Shown: positions 26,274 through 35,107 of the stretch, in pieces
Layout of the letters: each line of letters begins with the position of its first letter
Position numbering within the stretch: the first letter of the stretch is position 1
Origin: Novosphingobium sp. FSW06-99
Lineage (GTDB): Bacteria > Pseudomonadota > Alphaproteobacteria > Sphingomonadales > Sphingomonadaceae
Length of the DNA: 64,000 nt
NCBI RefSeq assembly: GCF_001519065.1
Contig: NZ_KQ954261.1
Span: 1 to 64,000, forward strand
Reading direction: 5' to 3'
Position numbers and translations under genes: made by a program
The notes under the pieces: model-generated
Database searches by the model: none
Told to the model about the DNA's origin: nothing
The model's input: the letters and a program-made list of their open reading frames with translations, nothing else

Positions 26274-27731
26274 ATGAGCATCAACATCGGACCGCCGTCG
26301 ATCGATGAGCTGCGGCCCCGCATCACGGTGATCGGGGTTGGCGGCGCGGGTGGCAACGCCATTGCCAACATGATCGGCGCGGGGATCGAAGGCGTCGATT
26401 TCGTGGTGGTCAACACCGACGCCCAGGCGCTTAACAATTCGATTGCCGATACGCGCATCCAGCTCGGGCCCGCCATCACCCAGGGGCTGGGCGCAGGCGC
26501 GCGCCCCGAAGTGGGGCGTGCCGCCGCCGAGGAAACCCTGGCCGAACTCGAACGCGCGCTCGAAGGCGTGCATATGGTGTTCATCGCCGCCGGGATGGGC
26601 GGAGGCACCGGCACTGGCGCGGCCCCGGTGATTGCCGAAGCGGCGCGCCGCAAGGGCGTGCTGACGGTGGGCGTGGTGACCAAGCCGTTTCTGTTCGAGG
26701 GTGCGCGTCGCATGCGCGCCGCCGAATCCGGCATTACCGAGCTGCAAAAGCATGTCGACACGCTGATCGTCATTCCCAACCAGAACCTGTTTCTGGTGGC
26801 CAAGGCCGAAACCACCTTCAAGGAAGCGTTCGGGCTGGCCGACGAAGTGCTGCAACAGGGCGTGCGGTCGATCACCGATCTGATGGTGATGCCGGGCCTG
26901 ATCAATCTCGACTTTGCCGACGTGCGTTCGGTGATGGGCGAAATGGGCAAGGCGATGATGGGCACCGGCGAAGGCGAAGGCCCCAACCGCGCACTCGAAG
27001 CCGCCGAACGCGCGATTGCCAACCCCTTGCTCGATGGCGTGTCGATGCAGGGCGCCAAGGGCGTGATCATCTCGATCATCGGCGGCGACGACATGAAGCT
27101 GCTCGAAGTCGACGAAGCGGCCAACCATATCCGCGAACTGGTCGATCCCAACGCCAACATCATCTGGGGTTCGGCGTTCAACCCCGATCTCGATGGCAAG
27201 ATCCGCGTTTCGGTGGTCGCCACCGGCATCGAACAGACCAACGAACAGGCGGAAATCGCCTCTCGCCCGGCCACGATCGGCGGCTCGCGCGGCCCGGCTT
27301 TCCCCGGTGGCGGGCAGACCGCGCCGGTCGGGATCGCCCCGCGCGCGCCGCAGGCCCCGGTCGCTACGCCCGAACCACCAGCGGCCCAGCCCGCGCCGCC
27401 GCGCTTTGAAACCGCGCCGGTGGCCGAGCCCGAGCCCGAACCGGTGGTCAGCTACGCCCCGCCAGTGCCCGAGGAAGAGCCGCTCGACCTGACGCTCGAT
27501 CTCAGCGAAGTTCCGCAACAGCCACCTGCAGGCCTGCCCCGGTTTGGCCGTGCGATCGATCCGGCACCGGAAGCGCCCGCACCGGCCCGCCCGGCGGCCG
27601 GCAATTCGACGCTGTTCGAACGCATGGCGAACTTGTCGCGCGGCGCGCGTCCGGCCGAGGATGAAGCCGCCGACGAAGACGGCAAGGCGCTCAATATTCC
27701 GCGTTTTCTCGGGCGACAGAACAATCAGTAA
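26274..27731 (+). CDS. ftsZ: Cell division GTPase FtsZ
   Basis: 485 residues. The GTPase core starts ITVIGVGGAGGNA, has the tubulin signature GGGTGTG at 109-115 and NLDFADVRSVM in the T7 synergy loop region. A Pro/Glu-rich linker of about 150 residues (roughly 320-470) is long, as in other alphaproteobacteria. The conserved C-terminal peptide LNIPRFLGRQ (473-482), which binds FtsA and other partners, is intact. GGGAG precedes the ATG by 7 bases. It is the last dcw gene, followed by a hairpin. Confidence 0.97.
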   Translation: MSINIGPPSIDELRPRITVIGVGGAGGNAIANMIGAGIEGVDFVVVNTDAQALNNSIADTRIQLGPAITQGLGAGARPEVGRAAAEETLAELERALEGVHMVFIAAGMGGGTGTGAAPVIAEAARRKGVLTVGVVTKPFLFEGARRMRAAESGITELQKHVDTLIVIPNQNLFLVAKAETTFKEAFGLADEVLQQGVRSITDLMVMPGLINLDFADVRSVMGEMGKAMMGTGEGEGPNRALEAAERAIANPLLDGVSMQGAKGVIISIIGGDDMKLLEVDEAANHIRELVDPNANIIWGSAFNPDLDGKIRVSVVATGIEQTNEQAEIASRPATIGGSRGPAFPGGGQTAPVGIAPRAPQAPVATPEPPAAQPAPPRFETAPVAEPEPEPVVSYAPPVPEEEPLDLTLDLSEVPQQPPAGLPRFGRAIDPAPEAPAPARPAAGNSTLFERMANLSRGARPAEDEAADEDGKALNIPRFLGRQNNQ

Positions 27732-27777
27732 GGTCCAGGCGGGGGGCTTTGATGCCCTTCGCTGCGGTTCATCCGGC

Positions 27778-27808
27778 TGGCGCCATCATCCATCGCATGA
27801 TGGCGCCA
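27778..27808 (+). terminator. Hairpin after ftsZ
   Basis: A perfect 12-bp stem (TGGCGCCATCAT pairing with 27797-27808) with a 7-base loop, 47 bases after the ftsZ stop and 31 before the next start. It is followed by a partly T-rich stretch (GGTTCTTTCT) rather than a clean T run, so it may attenuate rather than fully stop transcription. Confidence 0.55.
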
Positions 27809-27839
27809 CTATGGTTCTTTCTCGTTAGGGAAGCGGACA

Positions 27840-30143
27840 ATGATTCGGTTCGCTTCCAAGTTCTCCGCCCTGATGTCTCCGGCCGTGCTGGCGGGCATGA
27901 TGATCCTGTGTGTGCCTGCCCGGGCCGCACCGCCACCACCGGTGTCCGACGATGACGATGCGCCGCCCAGCGTGTCGCGTCCGGTGGTCGAACCGACCGC
28001 TCCGAGCGCCGGCAAGGCGCTCAATGCCGCGCTGGTGCGGCTGGCCAAGGACCCGCGCAACATCGATGCGCTGGTCGATGCCGGCAATGCGGCGATCGCG
28101 CTGGGCGATAACGAGGCGGCGCTGGGCTTTTTCACCCGCGCCGACCAGATCGCGCCTGCCAATGCGACGGTGAAGGCGGCAATTGCCGGGGCGCGGTTGC
28201 ATCTTGACGATCCGGTCGAAGCGCTGCGCTGGTATGCCGCCGCCGAACAGGTAGGCGGCGATGCGGCCACGTTTGCGCTCGACCGTGGACTGGCCTTCGA
28301 TCTGGTGGGCGACAACGCCAATGCGGTGGCGCAATACCGTATCGTGCTGGCGCGCAGCAACGATGCCGGCGCGCGCGACGAGGCGACCCGGCGCCAGGCG
28401 ATCAGCCTGGCCATCGGCGGCGACCGGCGCGGGGCGGAACTCGCGCTGTTGCCGCTGCTTCAGCGGCAGGATCGTCCGGCGTGGCGGGCGCATGTGTTCG
28501 TGCTGGCAATTGCCGGACGCGTGGACGATGCGGTGTCGGTCACCCGCGCGACAATGCCGCCCGATCTGGCCTCTGCAATCGATCCCTATCTGCGTTTCAT
28601 GGCGCAATTGACCCCGGCACAACAGGCCGCGGTGGCCAGCCTCGGGCGTTTTCCGCGCGCGGCAGACATTGGTCGCGACGATCCGCGCGTGGTCGCCTAT
28701 GCCGCCGCGCATCCGCGCGTGCCGCTGACGCCCGCCGCGCCGCCGCAGGCCTTGGCACAGGCCGCGCCAGTATCGGACAGCGCGCGCGCGCGCCGTCGCA
28801 AGGGGCACGATGTTCCCGCCGCGCCGGCCGCAACGCCCGTGCAGGCGCCTGCCCAGCCCGATATCGTGCTGCCGCCACCCCCGCCACCGCCGACTGCGCT
28901 GGCCTATGCCGGGCCGCCGAACGTGCCCGTGGCCAGTCGCACCACCACGCCCGATACGGCGCCGCCGCTGTCGCCGCTGGTGCCGCAGCCGACCGTGCTG
29001 TCGCGGCTCGATATGCCGTCGGGCCATCATGGTGGTGCCGGGCGCGTTGCCCCCAACACGGTCGGTACGCCGCCACCGTCCATCCCGCTGGCCATGGCCG
29101 CACCGCCGCCAGCGGCGCCCGTACCCGACGGTTCGGGGATCGCCACGGTTGCACTGCCCGCCTCGGCCGTGGCCACCGTGCCCCAACCCGTGCCGACCAG
29201 CCATCCGGTGGTCGAGCCAATTCCCGACCGACCGGTGCCCGCAAGGCCCGAGCCTGTCGCGGCGCCACACACCAGAGCCCATGCCGAAAAGGCCGCGCAT
29301 GGCGATGCTGCGTCCGACCATCCGGCAGTCGTGAAGGACAAGGATTCCAAAGAGAAGGAATCCAAGGAAAAGGACGTCAAGGGCAAGGCTGCGCACGCCA
29401 AGGCGGGCAAGGGCAAGGCCACCGATGACGAGGACGACGACACCCAGGCCAGCAAAACCAGGGGCGGCAAGGACACGAAGGGCAAGTCCGCTCACGGCAA
29501 GGCCGCCAAAGACACCAAGGCCGCCAAGGACGACGATGCCGAAGCCGCGCTCGAACCGTGCAAACCGGTAACCACCGGCAAGGGGCGCAAGGCGAAGGCC
29601 GCCGCAGCCAAGGCGGAACGCAGCCGTGCGGCCAAGGCCAAGGCGGGCCATCACGGCAAAGGCCACAAGGACAGCGCCGACAGCGAAACCTGCGCACCCG
29701 TCACCCATGGCGAACGACCCGACGGCCCGGGCGGCGTTTCGCGCGACAGCGACAGCGACGACGATGCCAAGACCGCCAAGGCCAAGGCCAAGGGCAAAGG
29801 TCATGATAAGGCCACCGAAAGCGAAAAAGGCAGCGAAAAGGCCGGGGCCAAGGGCGGCAAGCATGCGCGCTATGCCAGCCGCATCTGGGTCGAAGTGCTG
29901 ACCGGGTCCGATCGCGACAAGATGCCCGCCGAATGGCGCTCGCTGGTGCACAAGGCGCGCAAGCTCAAGGGCCACAAACCCTATCTGACGCCGTGGCACA
30001 GCAATTTCCGCCTGTTGACCGGACCGTTCGACAGCGATGCCGATGCGCAGGATTTCATTGCCGAATTGCGCAAGGACGGGGTGTCGGGCTTTGAATGGAC
30101 CAGCCCGGCCGGGCAGGCCGTCGACAGCCTGCCGTTGCCGTAA
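27840..30143 (+). CDS. Exported TPR / Lys-rich / SPOR-domain protein
   Basis: 767 residues. A signal peptide (about 1-29, ending ARA) is followed by TPR-like helices (about 55-260), then a long Ala/Pro-rich region (about 290-480) including an eight-Pro run. Next is a Lys-rich low-complexity stretch (about 500-665) made of KDK, KGKA and KAAK repeats broken by acidic patches. The C-terminal 80 residues form a SPOR-like domain (RIWVEVLTGSDRDKMP..., NFRLLTGPFDSDADAQDFIAELRKDG). SPOR domains bind denuded septal peptidoglycan. Position after ftsZ and this domain suggest a division-site envelope protein; the Lys-rich part has no known role. AGGGAA lies 8 bases before the ATG. Confidence 0.8.
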   Translation: MIRFASKFSALMSPAVLAGMMILCVPARAAPPPPVSDDDDAPPSVSRPVVEPTAPSAGKALNAALVRLAKDPRNIDALVDAGNAAIALGDNEAALGFFTRADQIAPANATVKAAIAGARLHLDDPVEALRWYAAAEQVGGDAATFALDRGLAFDLVGDNANAVAQYRIVLARSNDAGARDEATRRQAISLAIGGDRRGAELALLPLLQRQDRPAWRAHVFVLAIAGRVDDAVSVTRATMPPDLASAIDPYLRFMAQLTPAQQAAVASLGRFPRAADIGRDDPRVVAYAAAHPRVPLTPAAPPQALAQAAPVSDSARARRRKGHDVPAAPAATPVQAPAQPDIVLPPPPPPPTALAYAGPPNVPVASRTTTPDTAPPLSPLVPQPTVLSRLDMPSGHHGGAGRVAPNTVGTPPPSIPLAMAAPPPAAPVPDGSGIATVALPASAVATVPQPVPTSHPVVEPIPDRPVPARPEPVAAPHTRAHAEKAAHGDAASDHPAVVKDKDSKEKESKEKDVKGKAAHAKAGKGKATDDEDDDTQASKTRGGKDTKGKSAHGKAAKDTKAAKDDDAEAALEPCKPVTTGKGRKAKAAAAKAERSRAAKAKAGHHGKGHKDSADSETCAPVTHGERPDGPGGVSRDSDSDDDAKTAKAKAKGKGHDKATESEKGSEKAGAKGGKHARYASRIWVEVLTGSDRDKMPAEWRSLVHKARKLKGHKPYLTPWHSNFRLLTGPFDSDADAQDFIAELRKDGVSGFEWTSPAGQAVDSLPLP

Positions 30144-30399
30144 CGCGAATTGTCAAAAAGACGTGCGACACAGCGGATAGGGAATGGACCGTATTGCGCG
30201 GTCATGCGATCTTGACCCCCATGTCCACAGGTTTTGCACAGGCTTATGGAGTTATGCGCAAAGGGGTGGGACGCTTGTCATTGCCGAGCGTCGATCCCTT
30301 CGCGAAAGGTCGGTGGCAAGCGACGGCGGGGTTGGTTGCGGTGATGGGCGGGGCCGGGGGTCTTGCCTGCCGGGGCCTGACCTGTGTACTGGAGAGCCG

Positions 30400-30906
30400 A
30401 TGATGCGGACTGCCCAAGACAATGCTGAACGCGACGATGCCGCGCCGGTCGACATGCTCGCGTCGCTGTTCGAGGCGCGCGGCTGGCCGTTCGAATTCGT
30501 TTCCGACGATGAAATTCATGGCGAAATCCAGGGCTCCTGGGCCAATTACCAGATCCGCTGCATCTGGCGCGAAGAAGACCACGTGCTGCAGATGCTGTGT
30601 CTGCCCGATATCCGCGTACCCGACGACAAGCGTCCGCAAGTCTGGGAAGTGATGGCGCTGATCAACGAACAAGTATGGGTCGGGCACTTCGACATGTGGT
30701 CGAACGGCGGCGTGCTGCTCTATCGCCACGGGCTCATGCTTGGCGATGAAGGCCTGCTCAGCCTGGGCCAGGCCCAATCGGCGATCGAGGCGGCTGTGGA
30801 CGAATGTGACCGGTTCTATCCGGCGTTCCAGTTCATACTGTGGGGCGACAAAAGCCCGGCCGATGCCCTGGCCAGCGCGCTGGTCGATGCCGTGGGCGAA
30901 GCATAA
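30400..30906 (+). CDS. YbjN domain-containing protein
   Basis: 168 residues, cytoplasmic, no signal or membrane segment. It resembles the YbjN/type III secretion chaperone-like fold: GWPFEFVSDDEIHGEIQGSWANYQIRCIWREEDHVLQML at the start, then INEQVWVGHFDMWSNGGVLLYRHGLM. Family function is not established (motility and stress effects in enterics). GGAGAG precedes two consecutive ATG codons (30400, 30403). The 256-bp gap before it shows no gene. proC starts 14 bases downstream, so the two are likely co-transcribed. Confidence 0.8.
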   Translation: MMRTAQDNAERDDAAPVDMLASLFEARGWPFEFVSDDEIHGEIQGSWANYQIRCIWREEDHVLQMLCLPDIRVPDDKRPQVWEVMALINEQVWVGHFDMWSNGGVLLYRHGLMLGDEGLLSLGQAQSAIEAAVDECDRFYPAFQFILWGDKSPADALASALVDAVGEA

Positions 30907-30920
30907 GGCAGGGCCGGGCA

Positions 30921-31730
30921 TTGCGCATTTTTCAGTTCGGTTGCGGCAATATGGGCGGCGCAATGCTGACCGGATGGCTGGCGGGCGGTATCGATCCGGC
31001 CGATTTCACTGTGATCGACCCCTATCTGGCCTCCGCTCCCGTAGGCGTGCGCCTGCTGGGCGCGGCGCCGGTCGGCGAGGCACCTGCCGATGTTGTCGTG
31101 CTGGGGTTCAAGCCGCAGCAACTGGCCCAGGCGGCACCGGCGGTGGTGCCGCACATTGGTGCCGACACGCTGGTGCTGTCGATCCTGGCCGGGGTCGATC
31201 TGGCCACCTTGCGCGCAACATTGGCGGGCGCGGGCGCCATCGTCCGGGTGATGCCCAACCTGGCTGCGGCGATCGGCAAATCGCCGATTGCGCTGTTTGG
31301 CGATGCCACCGGCGCGGGACGTGCCACCACCGATGCGCTGATGGCGCCACTGGGGCAGGGCGAATGGCTGGCCGACGAGGCCGCGATGGATCTGGTGACC
31401 GCGCTGGCGGGATCGGGCCCGGCGTTTGTCTATCGGTTCATCGATGCGCTCGCGGCCAGCGCGGCGGCGCTGGGCCTGCCGCGTGACCAGGCCGACCGGC
31501 TGGCGCTGGCAATGGTCGAAGGCGCGGCGCAACTGGCCGCGGTATCGCCCCATGATCCCGGGGAACTGGCCAATCGCGTGGCCAGCCCGGGCGGCGTCAC
31601 CCGCGCGGGCCTCAACGTGCTCGATGCCGACGATCGTCTGGTCCACCTGATGATCGACACCTTGCGCGCCGCACGCGATCGCAACGCGGAAATGACCGCC
31701 GAAGCAATCCGCCAGATGGGCGCTAAGTAA
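30921..31730 (+). CDS. proC: Pyrroline-5-carboxylate reductase
   Basis: 269 residues, usual ProC length. It starts with the NAD(P)-binding FGCGNMGGAML loop; LSILAGVDLATL and VRVMPNLAAAIGK follow. The C-terminal dimer/active-site region is SGPAFVYRFIDA and RVASPGGVTRAGL. It makes L-proline from pyrroline-5-carboxylate. The start is TTG at 30921, the only start that places MRIFQFGCGNMG at the N-terminus as in the family. proB, an earlier step, lies 4 kb away on the same strand. Confidence 0.93.
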   Translation: MRIFQFGCGNMGGAMLTGWLAGGIDPADFTVIDPYLASAPVGVRLLGAAPVGEAPADVVVLGFKPQQLAQAAPAVVPHIGADTLVLSILAGVDLATLRATLAGAGAIVRVMPNLAAAIGKSPIALFGDATGAGRATTDALMAPLGQGEWLADEAAMDLVTALAGSGPAFVYRFIDALAASAAALGLPRDQADRLALAMVEGAAQLAAVSPHDPGELANRVASPGGVTRAGLNVLDADDRLVHLMIDTLRAARDRNAEMTAEAIRQMGAK

Positions 31731-31789
31731 AAATAGCGTTCAGGCATCCGCAATGCGGGGCGGGGCATCACAATATTCGCCGGTTTCGC

Positions 31790-31818
31790 TTGAAAGCGGG
31801 CGCAACCGGGACGATATT
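31790..31818 (+). promoter_or_regulatory. Candidate sigma70-type promoter for the BI-1 gene
   Basis: TTGAAA (31790-31795), a 17-bp spacer, then GATATT (31813-31818), 48 bases before the start at 31867. The -35 matches consensus at 5 of 6 positions and the -10 at 4 of 6. It lies in the gap after proC. Confidence 0.4.
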
Positions 31819-31866
31819 GCAGACGTGGGCCCGATTTGCGGCCCTTGACACGAAAGGCTGTTGCAC

Positions 31867-32610
31867 ATGGCAAACTGGAACGACCCTCAGCCCTCGCAGG
31901 CGGGCTTCGGCGCGTCGTCGAGTGTGTCGGGCACCTGGGGCCGTAGCAATGTCTACGACGCGGGTCTGCGCCGTCACATGCTGTCGATTTACAACTATAT
32001 GGCCTCGGGCGTGCTGCTGTCGGGCATTGTTGCGCTGGGGTTTGCCGCATCGGGCATGGCCGAAGCGGTGCTGATGACACCGCTGCGCTGGATCATCGCG
32101 CTGGCGCCGCTGGCGTTCGTGATGGTGATGAGCTTTGGCATCAACCGCTTGTCGACTTCTGCGATGCAGGGGCTGTTCTGGGCGTTCAGCGTGATGATGG
32201 GCCTGTCGCTCTCGTCGATTTTCCTGGTCTATACCGGGGCCTCGATCGCGGTGACGTTCTTTGCCACGGCGGGCGCCTTCGCCGGGCTCAGCCTGTTCGG
32301 CTATACCACGCAGAAAAGCCTGTCGGGCATGGGCACGTTCCTGATCATGGGCCTGTTCGGCATCCTGATCGCCTCGCTGATCAATATGTTCCTGCATTCG
32401 CCGGGCCTGTCGTGGGGCATCAGCTTCCTGGGCGTGCTGATTTTTGCCGGGCTGACCGCGTATGACACGCAGAAGCTGAAGGAACAGTACGGCTATGTCG
32501 CCGGGACCGCGATGGCGGGCAAAGCGGTAATCATGGGTGCGCTGAACCTCTACCTTGATTTCATCAACATGTTCCTGATGCTGTTGCGCTTCATGGGCGA
32601 TCGTCGCTGA
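31867..32610 (+). CDS. BAX inhibitor-1 (BI-1)/YccA family membrane protein
   Basis: 247 residues, seven membrane helices. Family landmarks: the N-terminal soluble lead ending NVYDAGLRRHMLSIYNYMASG, the MGLSLSSIF loop, and AYDTQKLKEQYG between the last helices with the acidic residues of the proposed calcium/proton-sensing site. Bacterial members are inner-membrane proteins linked to ion leak and protease control. A lysine-poor C-terminus ends LRFMGDRR. A strong terminator follows. Confidence 0.9.
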   Translation: MANWNDPQPSQAGFGASSSVSGTWGRSNVYDAGLRRHMLSIYNYMASGVLLSGIVALGFAASGMAEAVLMTPLRWIIALAPLAFVMVMSFGINRLSTSAMQGLFWAFSVMMGLSLSSIFLVYTGASIAVTFFATAGAFAGLSLFGYTTQKSLSGMGTFLIMGLFGILIASLINMFLHSPGLSWGISFLGVLIFAGLTAYDTQKLKEQYGYVAGTAMAGKAVIMGALNLYLDFINMFLMLLRFMGDRR

Positions 32611-32657
32611 TCGGTCCGTTGCGCGGAATTCGGCGATCGGGTTATCGCAAACGACAC

Positions 32658-32692
32658 ACACCCGGCGGGATCACCATCCTGCCGGGTGTTTT
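32658..32692 (+). terminator. Rho-independent terminator after the BI-1 gene
   Basis: A 14-bp GC-rich stem (32658-32671 with 32676-32689, one G-T wobble) and a 4-base loop CACC, running into TTTT. It ends the transcript of the gene at 31867-32610. Confidence 0.85.
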
Positions 32693-32800
32693 GCATTGTG
32701 CAAGACGCGGGCATATGGTGAACAGGCGCGCAACGAACCCGTATGACAAACGCGTTCAGCCGTCTGATAATGAGGGCAATTTCAAGGAGTGCGACAGCCC

Positions 32801-33586
32801 GTGAACAATCTTGAGGTGATGCACCCGCAAATCGCCGGGGCGGCAGGCTGTGCGCTGCGCCGCCGCCGGGGCCTGCTGGCGGGCGCCATGCTGGCGATGT
32901 TGCTGGCATCTTGTGCACACAAAGTACCCCCGCCCCCGCCGCCGCCACCCCCGCCGCCGCCGCCTGTGGTGGTGATCCCGCCGCGCCCGACGCCCCCCGA
33001 CGGCGCCGCGCCCAACATGATCACGCCCGAAGTGCAGGCCGACGGTCAGCGCGAATCCGTCAATCGCAAGGTTTCGGTCAACCAGTTGGTGTGGAACTTG
33101 CGATCGGCCTATACGGTTGCCGCGCTCGATTGCCTGAACCCTGCCAATGCCGCGATCCTGCCGCATTATCGCGCGTTTCTGGTGCGCAATGCCAAAGTTC
33201 TGAAAACGGTCTATGGCGGCATGGATCACGCCTTTCGCGAAAAGTATGGCCGTGGCGGTGAAACGCTGCGCGACGATTATCTGACCGTGCTCTACAACCA
33301 TTACGCCCTGCCGCCGACCAAGCAGGCGTTTTGCGATGTCGTCGATCAGATCCTGACCGAAGGCGACAATGTGGCACCCGAAGATCTGGGCGCCTTTGCC
33401 GAGGCCAAAGTGCCGGTGATCGAGAAAGTCTTTGACGATTTCTACGATCGTTATGACCAGTATCGCAACGCGCTGGCGGCGTGGGAAGAAAAGTATGGCC
33501 GCGTCGGCCGCGTGAGTGTCGAGCCGCTGGCGCAGCAGCCGCCGCCACCCCCAGTGCCGCCGGCGGTCCCGTCGGGCACGCCCTGA
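32801..33586 (+). CDS. Putative lipoprotein with a 13-residue polyproline run
   Basis: 261 residues. The basic N-terminus, hydrophobic segment and lipobox LASC (Cys38) indicate an exported lipoprotein. Right after the Cys comes a run of 13 prolines (about 43-55). The mature domain (about 80-235) is helical with charged residues and no family I recognise; it ends in a second Pro-rich tail. AAGGAG at 32784-32789 lies 11 bases before the GTG at 32801. A GTG at 32789 falls inside that ribosome site and is less likely. The long Pro run should need EF-P for translation. Confidence 0.75.
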   Translation: MNNLEVMHPQIAGAAGCALRRRRGLLAGAMLAMLLASCAHKVPPPPPPPPPPPPPVVVIPPRPTPPDGAAPNMITPEVQADGQRESVNRKVSVNQLVWNLRSAYTVAALDCLNPANAAILPHYRAFLVRNAKVLKTVYGGMDHAFREKYGRGGETLRDDYLTVLYNHYALPPTKQAFCDVVDQILTEGDNVAPEDLGAFAEAKVPVIEKVFDDFYDRYDQYRNALAAWEEKYGRVGRVSVEPLAQQPPPPPVPPAVPSGTP

Positions 33587-33719
33587 CGCAGCCAACGGTG
33601 CAAAATATTGATCGGGGGGGCTTGGCAAGCGGGCCGGGGGTGCGCTAAGGGCGCGCCTCCCGGATGGTGCGGGTGACCCTTGACGGGGCCATCGGCAACG
33701 ACCGGCGAAACACTGGAAC

Positions 33720-33795
<76 letters not shown>

Positions 33796-33981
33796 GCGTT
33801 TCGATGTAGACGGTTGCATGGGCGGGATATCCCGTATGCCATGCTGATCATGAACCAGCCTGCATCTTGTGTCTGGATCCGGTCGCGGTGTTCCGCGAGC
33901 GAGTCCATGCTCAGGAGGCGGGCTCTTGCCATTTGCGCAGGGAACCTCGGGTTTTTTGGGCCGGATTGGCGGACAACGGCA

Positions 33982-35037
33982 ATGCATTTTCTCGATCAGG
34001 CCAAGATTTTCATCAGCTCGGGCACCGGGGGCGGCGGCGCGGTCAGCTTTCGGCGCGAAAAATACGAAGAATACGGTGGTCCCGACGGCGGCAACGGCGG
34101 CAAGGGCGGCGATATCGTGTTCGAGGCAGTGGCCGGGCTGAACACGCTGATCGATTTCCGCTATACCCAGCATTTCAAGGCGCAACGCGGCGGCGGCGGG
34201 GCGGGCAAGAACCGCTTTGGCGCGGGCGGCGAAGATCTGGTGATCAAAGTGCCGGTGGGTACCCAGGTGCTCGACGATGATCGCGAGACGGTGCTGCTCG
34301 ATCTGGTCGAAGTGGGCCAGCGCGTGGTGCTGTTGCGCGGGGGCGATGGCGGGCGCGGCAATGCCAGCTTCAAATCGTCGACCAACCGTGCGCCGCGTCA
34401 GTCGGGTCCGGGCTGGCCGGGGCAGGAACTGTGGGTGTGGCTGCGGTTGAAACTGCTGGCCGATGCGGGGCTGGTCGGATTGCCCAATGCCGGCAAATCG
34501 ACGTTCATCAACCAGATCACCAATGCGCGCGCCAAAGTGGGCGCATATGCCTTTACCACCACCCGGCCTCAGCTTGGCGTGGTGCGGCACAAGCATCGCG
34601 AATTCGTGCTGGCCGACATTCCCGGCCTGATCGCGGGCGCAGCCGAAGGCGCCGGCATCGGCGACCGGTTCCTGGGTCATATCGAACGCTGCCGCGTGCT
34701 GATTCATCTGGTCGACATCAACGGCACCGACCCTGCCGAGGCGATGCAGGTGGTGGCCGAGGAACTGGCCAACTATGGCGCCGGGCTCGATGAAAAACCG
34801 CGCCTGATCGCGCTCAACAAGATCGATCTGGTCGATGGCGAACTGGTGCGCGCGTTTGCCGCCGAACTCATCGCCGCCGGGGCAGACCAGGTCTTCCCGA
34901 TTTCGGGGGCAACCGGCAAAGGCATGGACGCGCTGCTCGATGCGGTGCTCGAACATCTGCCCGCAGCGACCGCGACCGAACGCCCGGCGGGCGAAGTGGA
35001 AGATGATGCTGATCACACCCCCTGGTCGCCGTATTGA
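33982..35037 (+). CDS. obgE: Ribosome-associated GTPase Obg/CgtA
   Basis: 351 residues. The Gly-rich OBG fold comes first (FISSGTGGGGAVSFRREKYEEYGGPDGGNGGKGG, six-helix glycine region up to about 158). The GTPase domain follows: G1 GLPNAGKST (167-174), G2 TTTRPQLGVV, G3 ADIPGLIAGAAEGAGIG, G4 LNKIDLVD. It acts in late 50S subunit assembly and stress control. The start at MHFLDQAK is the conserved family N-terminus; a 186-bp gap to the tRNA precedes it. It has no long C-terminal extension. Confidence 0.95.
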   Translation: MHFLDQAKIFISSGTGGGGAVSFRREKYEEYGGPDGGNGGKGGDIVFEAVAGLNTLIDFRYTQHFKAQRGGGGAGKNRFGAGGEDLVIKVPVGTQVLDDDRETVLLDLVEVGQRVVLLRGGDGGRGNASFKSSTNRAPRQSGPGWPGQELWVWLRLKLLADAGLVGLPNAGKSTFINQITNARAKVGAYAFTTTRPQLGVVRHKHREFVLADIPGLIAGAAEGAGIGDRFLGHIERCRVLIHLVDINGTDPAEAMQVVAEELANYGAGLDEKPRLIALNKIDLVDGELVRAFAAELIAAGADQVFPISGATGKGMDALLDAVLEHLPAATATERPAGEVEDDADHTPWSPY

Positions 35038-35107
35038 ACCGCAAAGGTTTCGGTTCGTGGCAAGACGCTTCACCTGACCGGGCATTTGGCTTAAGCGCAG
35101 CCCGATC

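Noticed and set aside
30210..30245. ATGTCCACA and a nearby TTGCACAGG reminiscent of DnaA boxes, as an origin candidate.
   Set aside because: Only one partial match to the 9-mer and no AT-rich unwinding region or dnaA/hemE neighbour.
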